NCBI GenBank assembly: GCA_037176885.1
Contig: JAWWNJ010000019.1
Coordinates: 992,001 to 1,056,000 of the forward strand
Reading direction: 5' to 3'
Length of the DNA: 64,000 nt
DNA from: Favolaschia claudopus
Lineage: Eukaryota > Basidiomycota > Agaricomycetes > Agaricales > Mycenaceae
Both the position numbers and the translations under genes were made by a program. A model generated the notes under the pieces. It searched no databases. It was not told the origin of the DNA and saw only the letters and a program-made list of their open reading frames with translations. Shown here one piece after another: positions 1-11,637 of the stretch (its first letter is position 1; the number at the start of each line of letters is the position of its first letter).

Positions 1-2612
1 CCGCCGTACCAGTGCGTGACCGTCCAAAAAATCGCCCCCGCGCCGCCTGTTACTGGGTTCGACACTTGCTTGCGCGTTTCGTATTCCTTTGGTCCTGCAT
101 TCGATCAATTTCGAGCCATCAATGAATATTGATGGTGTTTTACTGTGTAGGTCCAAGCTTGGCAGATCAAGAATTTTGGCGTCTATTAGTACTTGCGCGG
201 CGAAACCGCTGAGTTTCAGGCACTGGAAGGCAGGCGAGTTAATATTATATCATCATCAATAAAATGTAGCTGCTCACGTATTCCGTTGACCACCAGGCCG
301 CGAGTCGCGAAGGATCTAAGTCACATCTCATATTCAACAACGGCAAATGCCGATAAAAGCTTTCGACGCCTCTCCTCGCACCGTCCTGGTTGGCATCATA
401 ATCAGCCCTATGTTTTTGAAAAATCGCCTCTTCGACGCTCACCTCTCGATTGATCTGTTCCGCTAATCTTTTAGCAGCCGCTTTTGCCGTTGGGCTAACG
501 GCAAACTTCAAAGCATCGCAAAGATTCTCGACGGTGAGTTTTTTGTGAGGGATGGGCTCGGGGCCAGCACCCGCTTTGTGAATCATACTTCCCCAGAACA
601 GCTGATCTCCGAAGAATGGAACGACAAGCGTTGGACGACCCTTTGCAAGGCCTATGGCAGTTGTACCTGCTCCACCATGATGGACCACAGCAGACACTCG
701 ATCTTTATCGAACAGCCAGTCATGGGGGACATTGCCGAGTATGAAGATATGCGATGGGATGGTCTTGCCACCAAGGCCGCCCTACTCTACCTGTTAGTAC
801 GTTGCTATTTGCGAGAAAATGTTGATTGACCCAGCCGGCTGAAACAAGAGCGCGAACGCCGGCGTTAGCTGTCGCTTCAAAAATCATATCTGAAAAAAAG
901 GTTAAATCCTGGACATCCGAGTCTGCCCAACTTGTTTAACTCACTCGTCATGGCCTCAGGATCGTCAATGACCACGGATCCAAAACTAAGGACAGAGATT
1001 TGGGAATGATCCAAATTATGATTGAATTGACCGACCCAATATACACAGGAGGTTCCCCAGCCGCCAAAAATGCTGCAAGATCATCTGGCGGCGTAAAGCT
1101 TGTCGCCAAATCTAGGAAATAAAAGCCAACGACATCTGTATACAAGTTATATAAAGATTATCCCAAAGGCACGATCTGTACCGATGTGATTTTTCCAATC
1201 TTCTGGTTTCGGCACTAGAGCTGGACTCATACAGTATGTCCAAGGAATCTTGACCCGATCGACGAGACCAGGGCCTGATCGCAAAGCAAGAGGCTCTAGT
1301 CCTAGTGTGTGTGTGCGGAATTTATTCACTAGATCGCCGACCCTGGACGCAATATGAAGAACTCGAAATTGGCGCAAGGATAAGAGCTGTACCCTTGCCA
1401 AGTCAAAATCTCTGCCAGTGCAAACGTCAGAGTGTTCGTTAAGCCTTTCTCGGCATTCGTTGATTGGATGTTAACCAAGGGATGCGGAAAGGCTGAGGTT
1501 GGACTCCTGTTCAAAATGTCAAAAACATAGTTGGTCGATGGCAGCAAATAAACGGAACCATGGCATGGCTAACAACACAAAATGAGGGACGATAAACGAC
1601 AACGAGACGGATGCGCACTGAAACTCAATAGAAGCGGAATTCCGAGCGCCTCAGCACAATGTACATGAGCAAAAGCCGGTGGGTTCGAAATTATCGCGTC
1701 TGCAGCAAACGTGCGGCCCGTTTCTTGACACGGGGAATGGCAGGATAGCCAACACCCATTAATCATCTGAAATAATGGTCAATCAGATGTGTTTTCGTGG
1801 CAAACTATGAGCCCCTTGCTTCAGTGAGCATCTTGCGTTTCCTCCCAATGTCCCCATTAGTTAGCGAGGTGAAGCCAGGCATGAGCCCAGGATCTATGTA
1901 GGCCAATTCAACAAGGTCGAGGCGTACAGCAACAAACTAACGGACTTTTGACCATATAGCTCATGAGATCTTGCGGATTACCGCCGATGCTGAAGAATTC
2001 AAGACCGGCCTCGTTGACGAAGGTCCGGAAAGTTTCATGTGTTGCAATCCTCACTCGATGGCCGTCAGCAAGCAGTAATTTACCCAAAGCAACATAGGGC
2101 TGCACATCGCCTGCGAGGAAACAGCTCTTCGAATTAGAACGCCTCCCGTAATTTGTAGGGCGAAACGAATGCGAACCGCGCGAGCCAACGATCATAATAA
2201 CGATGTTCAGGTTAGGACATTTCTTCCACTCTGTTTTATCGACAGCAAACTCTTGCACGTTTTGAACATTTCCCGCCACAGGAAGATCGGGTAATTTATG
2301 TTTGAGATCGAGAGAGACGACGATACGTCCGTCAGGCAAGACTCTAGCCATGGAATCGAGACCTTTGCCGAAGGATGTGTATTGAGCGAAGCCTGTGCAG
2401 TCCAATTTAACATTGAGGGCTGGGGACATCTTCCGCAATTATAGTATAGACACACTCGCCCCGGGATTCGTCTTGATACTGCCAATGTCGACGAATGCTG
2501 TCGTATGTTCCTGAGGCTCATATCCCGGTGGAAGTTCCGCATCCTTAGGAAGAACTTCAACATTGTCGTCCAGATCCTGCATGTGGAATGGTGGCGGCGG
2601 GTCGTTTGGCAT
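1..2612 (-). CDS. Sterol-type UDP-glycosyltransferase (GT1/GT28 fold), 3' end beyond the window
   Basis: Transfers a sugar from a UDP-sugar to a lipid, probably a sterol, as in the Atg26/UGT80 group; the substrate is inferred from family. The ATG at 2612 opens an acidic, proline-rich N-terminus. A donor-type N-terminal Rossmann segment follows ([10 protein letters not shown], then [14 protein letters not shown] after an intron). The [17 protein letters not shown] block comes next, and the UDP-binding C-terminal half carries [13 protein letters not shown] and [17 protein letters not shown]. At least eight short introns split the frame, for example inside [13 protein letters not shown] near 985-1047 and inside [14 protein letters not shown] near 790-830. 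The last visible exons (about 1-212) still code for family sequence ([15 protein letters not shown]), so the gene continues past base 1. The reading-frame change near 2440, between exon 1 and the [18 protein letters not shown] block, is the least certain junction. No frame-breaking lesion is evident. Confidence 0.92.
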
Positions 2613-2684
2613 GCTGGATGTCGTCTGTGGGCTCCTGCTAACTGCTAGCTAACAACACTGCGGATTCTATAGTTGCGAAAACGC

Positions 2685-2696
2685 GATGACGTCATC
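2685..2696. promoter_or_regulatory. Palindromic CRE-like site GATGACGTCATC
   Basis: This is a perfect 12-bp palindrome containing TGACGTCA, the consensus for ATF/CREB-type bZIP factors. It lies 73 bp upstream of the glycosyltransferase start codon at 2612 (minus strand) and about 55 bp before the decayed HsbA-like gene on the plus strand. A regulatory role is inferred from motif and position only. Confidence 0.4.
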
Positions 2697-2749
2697 AAAT
2701 ACGCGGGAAGACCCCGCCCCGAATCCCCCGAAACCGTAACGCGATCACA

Positions 2750-3478
2750 TGTCAGACAAACTTCTTCTTCCCTCGCGTCATTCCGTTCGCTCTTCTCACT
2801 CTGGCTCGTCGCGGCTGCATTTTCAAGAGAACCGTCGCTCAAGTCGAGTCTGACATTGCTAGCATCACATCGCAAGTCACCACCTTGGACAACAACATCA
2901 AGGAGTTCCCTGATTCAGGTCTCGTTGGCGCATCGGTAGCTTCTCATACTGCTTACTATCTTTTTTGGTTCTTACTTTCATATTTGCCTACAGGTGTTCA
3001 TACCGCCGCCTTCAACTTGGAGACCACCTTGAACATGGGTACAAACGACGTCAAGGTACACCTCTCGCCAGCTCATCTCAATTCCTAAATGACGTGCTGT
3101 TCTGTCCATGAGGCAGCCCCGCCTTCAGCGAGTCCGATGGGCACACTATACTCAAATCCTTACAAGCCATCGAGCTCGTTGTTTTGGACGCATTCGCCGA
3201 AATCACCGCCAAGAGAGCTGATTTTGTAGAATATCCTGTCTTGTTTCCCTAAAATAATCTGTCTGATATGAGGTTTCCACAGGACGCTTTAAGTACCAAT
3301 TAGTAGACTCCCGGCGTTGATTCTCCAAGATCTGCAAACTCCCAAGGGCGACACAGATGCTTTCTCGCGTGCTCTGATCATGAATACCCCGGTAAGTGCC
3401 TCGGTTTGGCCTAGAACGCTCTGTTGACTGTGCTGGTACCGTATCAGTTGGTTCATCGTCGTTACTCTTTGCATACAT
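2750..3478 (+). pseudogene. Decayed hydrophobic surface-binding protein A (HsbA)-like gene
   Basis: HsbA-domain proteins are small secreted helical proteins that coat hydrophobic surfaces. The domain is read in order from pieces: TVAQVESDIASITSQVTTLD, then NNIKEFPDSG; after an intron, HTAAFNLETTLNMGTNDVK; after another intron, PAFSESDGHTILKSLQAIEL, ending AEITAKRADF; and finally LILQDLQTPKGDTDAFSRAL. Two defects suggest decay. The signal-peptide frame (FFFPRVIPFALLTLARR) has no in-frame ATG; the ATG at 2750 is one base out of frame. Between ADF and LILQDLQ the frame slips by one base with stops (ALSTN then TAG) around 3290-3315. The last exon is poorly conserved. It could still be a living gene with unusual splicing, but two independent lesions make that less likely. 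It ends about 60 bp from the convergent cyclin-like gene. Confidence 0.65.
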
Positions 3479-3538
3479 AAACGCTTGCATGGTTAAGACT
3501 TCAAAAATTAGTTACAACAGAGCCCTTCGTATCTCTAA

Positions 3539-6345
3539 TCACTCATTCAAGCAGGCCCCCAACCAGCTCCTACACGCCTCCAGCCTCCGCTAACAAACAA
3601 AAAAAAATCAGCGTCAGCACATACAACAGAATAAATAAAAAAAGGTGGAAAGGTCAACACGTACATCAGAAACCCCAACAAGCGCCTGAACATCCTGCAT
3701 CACACGCTCCATCTCACTCTCCGCCCTATCCTCCAGCTTCTCAAAGTACTCCTCGTCAGCGGCGATAGCATTGGCATTGGCCTTGTAGTGCGAGACCAAA
3801 GCGGCGGTGAGGGCTTCCGCAAGGGCAGCGACGGTGAGGAGCGAGATGGGGAATTTCAGGACGTCGGGTTCTGTCCAAGTACGATTAGATTGAAGACTCG
3901 AGAGCAAGCCTGGATGGAGGGAAACGGCTTGAACGCACCCGCAACAGCATCGAACAACCGCCACCACGCCTCCTTCTGCACGAACCTCCACCCATTGCGA
4001 AAGTCCAGCAGCTGTTGCAAAGAAGGAAGCGCAAGCCACAGTTCGTCGAGAAGCTGCTGGGGTGTGCCGCCGACGCGGTATTGGAGGACTTCGAGGACGT
4101 CGCGGTGGGCTAGCTACATGCCAAAGAAAGTCAGAATGTTATCACGGCATGAACGAGGAGGGTTGAGGCTCACCTCTAGATCGTCATATGCAACCACATG
4201 CGGTGCCAGAGCCTCAAACTCCCAAGCCAACACCGGTTCGAGGGGTTGCAGAAAGTCGCGATGCATCTATCGCCAGCCAGCCTTCGTCAATACTCTCTCT
4301 GGCCACGAGTGAATTAGAAGATGGACTAGTACACACCTTCACGCTAATCGCCAAACACGCAAGACAGCAATCCCACACAACAAGCTTCCACCCCGTCGAC
4401 GGCACCTCGTCCTCATCACACAGCTCGTCGTCGTCGTCGTTCCCAGACGCAGCTGCAGCCGCCTGCATCAGCTGAATCCTTTCCTTCTCTTTGGCATCCC
4501 CCATGAGCAGATACCAGTACCGCATGAACAAGTACGCCGCGTGGAAGCGCGTTTCGGGCGAGGAGATGAGCTGGTCGTAGAGGTCGGGGAGGCGTTCGCC
4601 CACGCCGAAGTCGTGTATCGACGCGATGGGAGAGGAGGAGGGTGATCGTTGCGAATGAGAGGGCTGAGGGAGACGATGCGAGGCGTATTTGACGGGCGGG
4701 AAGTACATGGAGCGTTTGGGGAGCACCTGTAATTGGTTAGGAATAGGGAGAAGAAGGCAATAGAGGAAACAAACATACCTCGAGAATCCACTGCACGACT
4801 TCCACCCTCAACTCCCTCCCCACACCAAGAATCCCTTCCCACCTAAACCTTTCCAACACCTTCATCACCTCAAATTCATCCATCGGCCCGTCCTGCGCAC
4901 GCAAAGCATCCTCAACACTCACCCCATCCAACCCATCCTCCTTCCTCCCCGCCTCCTCTCTCGCCAAAAAATTCCCAACCCGAATCTTCGCGGCCGTCTC
5001 TATGCTTACGGGGAGACGCGCAACGTGTCCGGGGGGCGGGGCGATGATGGGGACTTCGAATGGTATGGCGCGGATCGTGACGGTAGGCTGGATGACGCGG
5101 CCGGTAGGTGCTGTTTTTGTGGTTGGCAGAGGCGTATTTGGTTCGGTTGGGAATAGATTTTCGTCGTTATCGTAGGGGCTCTGGGAAGGGCGTCAAAAAG
5201 CTGGGGGAAGAGAAAGTTGGAGGAGAGAACCTACTTGAGAAAGATTCGATCGTAAGGAGTACGATTTTCGTAGGCTTGCTGGTGCGATTGATACGCGGCT
5301 GTTTGCAGGAGTCTTGGATAGAGAGGACGAACGGGAAAGAGTAGTCAGCTTGCGTGTTTTCTTGGGGTTGCGGTCAGGAGTGTTGTCAGAGGGATAGGAC
5401 CGTTTCTTCGATTCGCTATCGAGTACTGCTATCAATGGAGAGTTTCCTGTGATGCGTGAAAACGACTCACCGAACTGGATGCGTAAAAGCAGGGGTATCA
5501 TCGAGATCAGCAGCGTAGCCCGCATACGTTGAGGTGGAAGCAATAGACTCAGTTCGGGAAGACTTGGTGGCACATTCGCTGCAATTGCAGGATTCAATGA
5601 AGCGAGAGCTAGTAGAAGACGACGACGAAGAGGTTCCACGTCTGGGAATTGGCGACGAACGATAGTTGGGTGTGATAGACAGACTGCGATCCTCCAATGT
5701 GCTGACACCGTTATCGATTTCTGCGTGAAGTTCTTGCTGTCTAACGGCAATTGCGAGAAGGGTCTGCAGTCTCGAAGCGAAGTCGGTATCGGGAGCTTGG
5801 GGTGTAGATTGAGATGGCTTTGGAGATTGCCAATCATGGATAGAGGTAGCGGGAGAAGAGAGAAACTCGTTGGTGGGGAAGAAAGGATCAGAGGAGCGTG
5901 TCGGGGAGCTGCTGATCGGGGGATAGGCGCTGTCTTCTTCCTCATCGTCCTCTTGGATGGATGGCAGTGGTTGATTTAGAAAGAGACGCGAGATAGTCTT
6001 CGTTTCAGTCTGAATTGAAGTCGAAGCATAGTACCACGGAGAGGAGGAGGGCTGGAGATTCTCCTTGTCTGGAGAGCGTGATTCTGAACGATTTGGGATA
6101 GACTGCACTTGCTCTCGAGGCTTGGGAGAGGAGAATGAGAGCTTTGGAAGGGAAACTAGAGCATTATCTTCGGTAATAGCAGACGCAATTGACGTTGAGA
6201 ATTGAGACTGGGGTGTAGAAACAGTAGAATGATCCTGAATTAGAGATTTTTGCGTGTTTGCAGCAGAAGGAGAGCGGGTGTATGGACGCGAAGCACGACG
6301 TTGGACACGTCGGTGGACGATGGGGGTAGGCGGGCATTCTTTCAT
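3539..6345 (-). CDS. Cyclin-fold domain protein with long disordered N-terminus
   Basis: The first ~290 residues (ATG at 6345) are Ser/Pro-rich and low in complexity (MKECPPTPIVHRR onward). A basic Ser-rich stretch follows (KKRSYPSDNTPDRNPKKTRK). The C-terminal half looks like a divergent cyclin box. ELRVEVVQWILEVLP resembles cyclin helix 1. RFHAAYLFMRYWYLL and WDCCLACLAISVKMHRDF resemble helices 2 and 3, and AYDDLE plus LAHRDVLEVLQYRV resemble helices 4 and 5. A second helical repeat follows (FPISLLTVAALAEALTAALV). An intrusion of acidic residues (GNDDDDELCDEDE) sits between helices. The frame crosses about seven short introns. The final exon, after the donor at about 3664, reads RRLEACRSWLGACLNE and stops at 3539. 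A cyclin-dependent kinase partner is inferred from the fold; no degron or kinase-specific signature is recognised. Confidence 0.72.
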
Positions 6346-8684
6346 TGCGTATAGGACCAGTGTTCACCAGAAGAGCATCAAGATCAGAGTAGAAAGCAAG
6401 ACGCAAACGGTGAGTTTGGCCTTGTTGTGACTCCTCGCTTTCCTTTCCTCAATGTTTTCTGGCTTCAATTAATTCAATTATCCAAGCGACATGAAACTCT
6501 TGAAATAATCACTATTTTCTTGTCTGCTGCTCGCAATTTCTGCTGTCTTAACCGAGAAGACACTTTTCCGCGTCCCTTCCGTCGTTTTTTTGGGCTAAAT
6601 TGGCTTACAAACCCTCGATGGCATTCAAGAAGCTATCCAATTCGACAACTGAGCCGTCTGGCCAACATTCAAGTCGTCAGAATGCGACGCTGAGCTGACT
6701 ACTAGCAGATACCCGTGCTACGCACGGAATGCCGGTCATCGAGAATTACGAATTTCGAAAGATGATTGAGATGTGTGGCTTGGCGCTACTCGTAGACCGA
6801 CATCTGCAATAGCTTAAGTACAGTACTCGATTGACTTGCTGAGAAACGGGAAGATAACAATATGCAGTCTACATCTGGTAAGGTAGCCGCCAGGGTGGAT
6901 AGCGGCTACCTTGGCTATTTCTACTCCATTGCAAAGGCACAATATTCTATGCGACTGGTCTTACTGCAAGTTGACCATGCTGTCAGACATGCAAAAGGTT
7001 CTTTCACTCTTTCATTGCATCCTGAGGCAGCTTGAACTCAAGCTGAACTTTGTATGAGATTATTCTGCAGCATTATGGAGCAGTACGCAATATAACAACG
7101 CACACGACAGAGGTCATAGAAAGAAGTATTGCGGCCCGACATATGAACTGGTGAGAGGATCCAAATGTCTTGCGGTTGCCCACTCGTCGCCATCGCCCGA
7201 GTCTCTTGTCAGTTGCCCAAATATCCGCCCGCCGACCCGACCGCTGACGCCTTCAGATCCAGAGCACTACGTAGTGCTTGATGCCAGCCTTTCTTGTCCG
7301 TTCGTATCCATCCCGTCTGGTCCCGTCCATTGACAGCAGCCCGCTCAGCTAAACCCGACCCATCCTTTCCCGTGCTCGTCCAAGTAGCGGAGCCAAGAGC
7401 GGACACGTTTGACGGTCGGTTGATCCCGTCTGACAGTGACAATCCGTCTGAAAGGCAATCCTCGTTCCCGTTCCCGTTCCCGTGAAGCACCTTGTAAGTG
7501 GGTACACGCTAGACTCAGAGATACAGAAAAAAGCCGGCGCGGTGCATGATTTGTTCTCCGAGTCCACGGCGCACCCGTGCAGGGAAGAGCCTCAAAGATA
7601 TAGATCATTGGAAGAGAATACAATGACAGTTCATTGCAGTTTGATTGTAGTCCAGCTACATAAACGTCGAGGCCAGAGTTCACGTTGCGCAATATTGAGA
7701 CTCCGAGTGTGGGGCCTGAAGGCATGAGCCAGAATTTCGATGTTGCCGTAGGAGGATTGAAGCAATGCAGAGGTCATGAGGGCCTTCTACAGCAGGGCGG
7801 GCCGCGTTGAATGCGCCAGAGTGCGAGAAGAAAGTGAGAGACGCTTTGTTTGCGCAAGCGTGCCCAAATGTCAAAAGCGATAGTGATGCATGGCTTGAAA
7901 GTCATATTTCATGGCCGTCGTAGGGTTTTCGTGCATACAATTGATGGAGGATGCATTCCGATGCATGAAATCACAGTCTAGACGCATATTTGCTTGCCAG
8001 ATGGCGACCCTGTGAGCGGAATGGCCTCTGCCCTTTGTTTGCGCAAGCGTGCCCAAACGTCAAAACGACACCTTCGTGCTGGATTGAAAGCGACACTTTT
8101 CTGCCTTCCGCTATGATTTCCCGCTCAAAATTGCGTACGAAGCATTCCATTGTGCTAGACTACATTCTGGCAAGCCGCTATCCTATCGAGAGCAAGACTG
8201 AAAGCGCAAGAGGCCTTCCTTTCTTTGTTTGCGCAAGCGTGGCCATACGACTTACGTACCCCGTCTTCCCTTGTATAAGTAGATTCCTGCAATCTTGCCA
8301 AGACTCAAAATCAAGCTCTTCCAGCCGGCAACTGCCGCTCAGGGATCTTTTTTTCTAAGATTTTTCACAACCAGGGCTCTCAAATTGCATACGGTAAATG
8401 CAAGGCTGTTGGTCGCTCTTTCTTACAAACTCAAGCTGTGCCTGACCTGGAAGAGAATGCACTAAGTTTCTACGCCGCCGAATTTTCTAAGTAAAGGTGA
8501 CAGTGAATGGTGTTAGAAAGCCTCTTAGTAAGTCTTTCCTCAACGGCTTGGTGAGCAGCCCTTCTCGTTTCAACCAGGCACCCTCAAACTGCATCTAGCT
8601 CTCACTCAGCATGCCTATAAAGATGAGGCACATCCTAGGCAGAGAAGCACTCAAACCGATTTGACACCAGCAAGTTCACAGATC
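6346..8684. other. Intergenic region, no convincing gene
   Basis: This is 2.3 kb between the divergent cyclin-like and NmrA-like genes. Short open frames exist on both strands, but none has recognisable protein sequence or a consistent exon chain. The right-hand part holds the diverged tandem repeat annotated at 7845-8239. The last 120 bp are presumably the promoter of the gene at 8685. Confidence 0.6.
7845..8239. repeat. Diverged ~190-bp tandem repeat (three copies of a 16-bp anchor)
   Basis: The 16-mer tttgtttgcgcaagcg occurs exactly at 7845-7860, 8034-8049 and 8224-8239, spaced 189 and 190 bp. Similarity extends beyond the anchor. Copies 1 and 2 continue tgcccaaa-tgtcaaaa / tgcccaaacgtcaaaa and then ggcttgaaag / ggattgaaag. 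A GCATTCC block about 110 bp into each unit and a GGCC(T)C/T-rich block just before each next anchor also match. The remainder is strongly diverged. The origin is unknown; it may be a relic of a mobile element or a duplicated non-coding segment. Confidence 0.6.
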
Positions 8685-10101
8685 ATGAAAAACATTCTCT
8701 TCATCGGCGGAACAGGTTTGCTCATCGAATTTCTGTCCACATTATTCATCCTTACCACTCTCTTCGACTCGTAGGCTACATCGGCGGCCCCATCCTCTCC
8801 CGCTTCCTCCAGCGCCACGACCCATCGCTAACTATCTCCGCTCTCGTCCGCTCTCCCGACAAAGCAGCCAAATTGCGTGCCCTTCATACTCAGGGTGTGC
8901 AGATCAACGTGGTTGTCGGGTCCCACAACGACGCCGCACTCGTTGAAGCTTTGGTTGCTGAGGCCGACGTCGTGTTCTCCCTTGTGCGTATCGCTGTCTT
9001 CGTCAACACTCCATTTTTGATTCTCAACTCATATTATTGGTGGGTTTTCAGGCCGACTGCGACGACCTGCAAGCCGCCCAATCCATCCTCCGGGGGCTCA
9101 AGAAGCGTTTTGACGCTACGGGGGTCAAGCCGACTCTCATTCACATGGTCAGTCTCTCCCATTCACAAATAAATTCATCTTCGGGTTCTCCAATAATGCT
9201 AATTCAAACAAAGTCGGGAACAGGCTGCCTAGGCGACCGCGCGAAGGGCGAATTCTCCTCCTCGACGGTATACAACGACATGGACATCGCGCAGATCGAG
9301 ACGTTACCTGCGACGCAGCCGCATAGGAACGTCGATCTGGCGATTGTCGAGGCGGACTCCACGCAAGGTTCGTTCCATGAAATCCATGATCTTTTTGTTC
9401 ATTCATGAATTGAATCGAAGGCTACACCAACGCATACATCGTCCTCCCCGGAATCGTCTACGGTAAACCGCACGGTATACTCGTCGATGCGGGAATCCAG
9501 AACCCCACGAATCTGGCTTTGTCGGCGTATATCAAAGCATGCTTCGAGCGTAAAGCAGCGGGGATTGTTGGGCTGGGGAAGAATGTGATCAGTCATGTTG
9601 ATGTTACTGAAGGTTTGTTGTCTGCCTCACATATTCCTATCTGGGTTGGTGATCTGACTCGTTCATCTATTCACAGTTGCAGATCAAGTAGAACTACTCT
9701 ACAACGCAATACACTCCCCCACCAGCACTCGTAGCACTGGCAGCGAAATCGACCACGGCAAAAACGGCTACTACTTCGTCGCCAACGGCGAAGTCGAGTT
9801 CGAGAAAGTCGCGGAAATCGTAGAAAAGCACGCTGGCCTGCCCAGACGAGCGTTCTCGGATGCTGAAATGCCTGCTTATTTCCCTAGCGTGCGTTCGCTC
9901 GTATCTGGTGTATCACTTCTAATTAAACCCATACCGAACTTTGATCTTATGTAGCCCTCCCTCCAAGGCTTCTTCGGCGACAACGGACGATGCGACTCGC
10001 AGAGATCGTACCAAGGGTTGGGCTGGAAACCGGTGAAGACTACTGTGGATTTTTTGGATGCTGTGAGGGAGGAGGTCAAGGAGAATTGGAACTTAGTGTG
10101 A
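8685..10101 (+). CDS. NmrA-like / atypical SDR NAD(P)-binding protein
   Basis: This is a Rossmann-fold protein of the NmrA/atypical short-chain dehydrogenase group, which senses or uses NAD(P). The start MKNILFIGGTGYIGGPILS contains the GxxGxxG nucleotide-binding motif, split by the first intron (8716-8774). The seven exons are 8685-8715, 8775-8983, 9052-9147, 9214-9367, 9421-9612, 9677-9888 and 9955-10101. They sum to 1041 nt, giving 346 residues with all phases closing. ISALVRSPDKAAKLRAL is the beta2/basic loop typical of NADP preference. SGTGCLGD and YIVLPGIVYGKPHG match the central strand and substrate loop. No Tyr-x3-Lys pair in canonical SDR spacing is obvious, which suits a regulatory or isomerase-like role. 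The substrate is unknown. It faces the oxidoreductase at 10591-11637 tail to tail. Confidence 0.92.
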
Positions 10102-10590
10102 TAAGATAAGACTCGCAGATAGATTTTGGGTTTTGAAAATGCTTTTTTGGGATCGAAATCTTGGCATGTAGCACATACGTCTGAATATGTTTTTGCTGTC
10201 CAGCGTCCTGGGCAGCGTGACGGAGACTGACTCTGACTGAGTATGTTGATGAAAGTTGAATTCTTTTCTGAGGATGCCGTTTGATGCCGCCGCCCCTCCT
10301 CGGCGGTTGCCGAGCAGTGCACAGACTATGGCAAACTGCTTTCAAACTGCTGGCCAACTCTATCCTACTCACCGTCACCAATGCTCTGGATCCTCAGCGA
10401 AGTGTTCTCATTTAGGGTCCTCCCGGGTCTCCAACTCGACGTTTTCCCTCGAATCTGCTCGCTCGGCAGGATGCTCTCTGCTCAAGTGTGTAGTCGACAC
10501 AAAATCTAACTGGCAATTTTTACTGCGCGATATGTTGCGTCCCGGAGAGCTCAAGAACATGTTGAATATATCGAACAAGCAAGTTACATC
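10102..10590. other. Convergent intergenic spacer
   Basis: This is about 490 bp between the 3' ends of two genes. A 165-codon plus-strand frame runs across it into the antisense of the next gene, but it has no recognisable sequence or codon pattern. Nothing else was seen. Confidence 0.5.
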
Positions 10591-11637
10591 TCAAGGAAGC
10601 TCAACAACCAACTTCTTCGCGCTCACGCCCTTCGACAACACCCCAAACGCCCCCTGTATCTCCTCCAACCCTTTCCCAACAACCTCGAAATTCGGCCTAC
10701 ACTTCATACTCCCGTCTGCCAACGCACCCTCAAGCCAAGCCCCCACCGCCTGACCCACCTCGTTCGTGGCAATAAGAGCCGGAAGACTGATGCTATACTC
10801 GATATCCTTAGGCCAGTCTCCCGGCATAGGCATCCCCGGCGCCAACACAGTCCCCACATGCTTCCTGCCCCCAAGCTTTCCACTAATCGCCGCACACTGC
10901 AACAGCACACTCGGCGCTACAATCGCGCTGAAGACCCCCGCCATCTCGCCCTTGCCTTTGAGCGCGGCGACGATGTCCTCCACGACGCTCTCGCTGGAAT
11001 AGTCGAAGACGTACTCCGCGCCGATCTCGCGCAGGAGCGCAAAGTTCCGCGCGCTTGCTGTGGCGGCGATGGTGTATCCCGCGGCCTTGGCGATCTGGAT
11101 GCCGCACACGCCGACGCTGGACGCGCCGCCCCACACGAGGAGGAGCTTGCCGTTCGGTTTGTTCCCGCCCGGCTTGGGCAGGTCGAGCGCCAGCGCGTCT
11201 TTGCTGAAGAGACTGTACGATGCGGTGGCGAGTCCCAGACCAAGGACGGACGCTTCGTTGAAGCTGATGGAGTCGGGGATCTTCGCCATGAGCGGGCCGT
11301 CGGCGACGGCGTAGTGCTGGAACGCGCCGAATCGGGCTTTCTTGTGTAGGAGTGCGAGGGCGATGGAGGTGACGCGGTCGCCGGGTTTGTAGTGCGTGTG
11401 GTTGGGGCCGACGGATAGGACGATGCCGGCCATGTCGAAGCCCAGGATGAATGGGTAGTCTGAGGGATCTAGGAGGATGCCTATGAATTGGATGGCGGGG
11501 TCGACGGGGTTGATGGCTACTGCGCGCACTTCGATGACGATTTCGGTGCCTTCGGCGGTGGGCATGGGGGCGGGACCGACTTCGAGAGGGACGGCTTTGG
11601 GTGCGCGGAGCCAAGCTGCTTTGTTGGTGAGGGACAT
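10591..11637 (-). CDS. Medium-chain dehydrogenase/reductase (zinc-independent, ToxD/enoyl-reductase-like)
   Basis: This is an NADPH-dependent quinone- or enoyl-reductase-type MDR of 348 residues. The ATG at 11637 (MSLTNKAAWL) is chosen over the in-frame ATG at 11682 because family members start here. The GroES-like half has VAINPVDPAIQF, YPFILGFDMAGIV and YKPGDRVTS. The nucleotide-binding half has LLLVWGGASSVGVCGIQIAK, the AxxGxxG-type coenzyme loop, and IGAEYVFDYSSESVVEDI. It lacks the Cys cluster of the structural zinc and the zinc ligands of alcohol dehydrogenases. It ends in the usual SAKKLVVELP. The gene has no introns, unlike nearly all its neighbours. Relatives occur both in secondary-metabolite clusters and as housekeeping reductases; no such cluster is visible here. 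Confidence 0.94.
   Translation of the reverse strand: MSLTNKAAWLRAPKAVPLEVGPAPMPTAEGTEIVIEVRAVAINPVDPAIQFIGILLDPSDYPFILGFDMAGIVLSVGPNHTHYKPGDRVTSIALALLHKKARFGAFQHYAVADGPLMAKIPDSISFNEASVLGLGLATASYSLFSKDALALDLPKPGGNKPNGKLLLVWGGASSVGVCGIQIAKAAGYTIAATASARNFALLREIGAEYVFDYSSESVVEDIVAALKGKGEMAGVFSAIVAPSVLLQCAAISGKLGGRKHVGTVLAPGMPMPGDWPKDIEYSISLPALIATNEVGQAVGAWLEGALADGSMKCRPNFEVVGKGLEEIQGAFGVLSKGVSAKKLVVELP

Noticed and set aside
10883..11614. 243-codon Arg/His-rich frame
   Set aside because: It is an out-of-frame shadow of the GC-rich MDR gene on the same strand.
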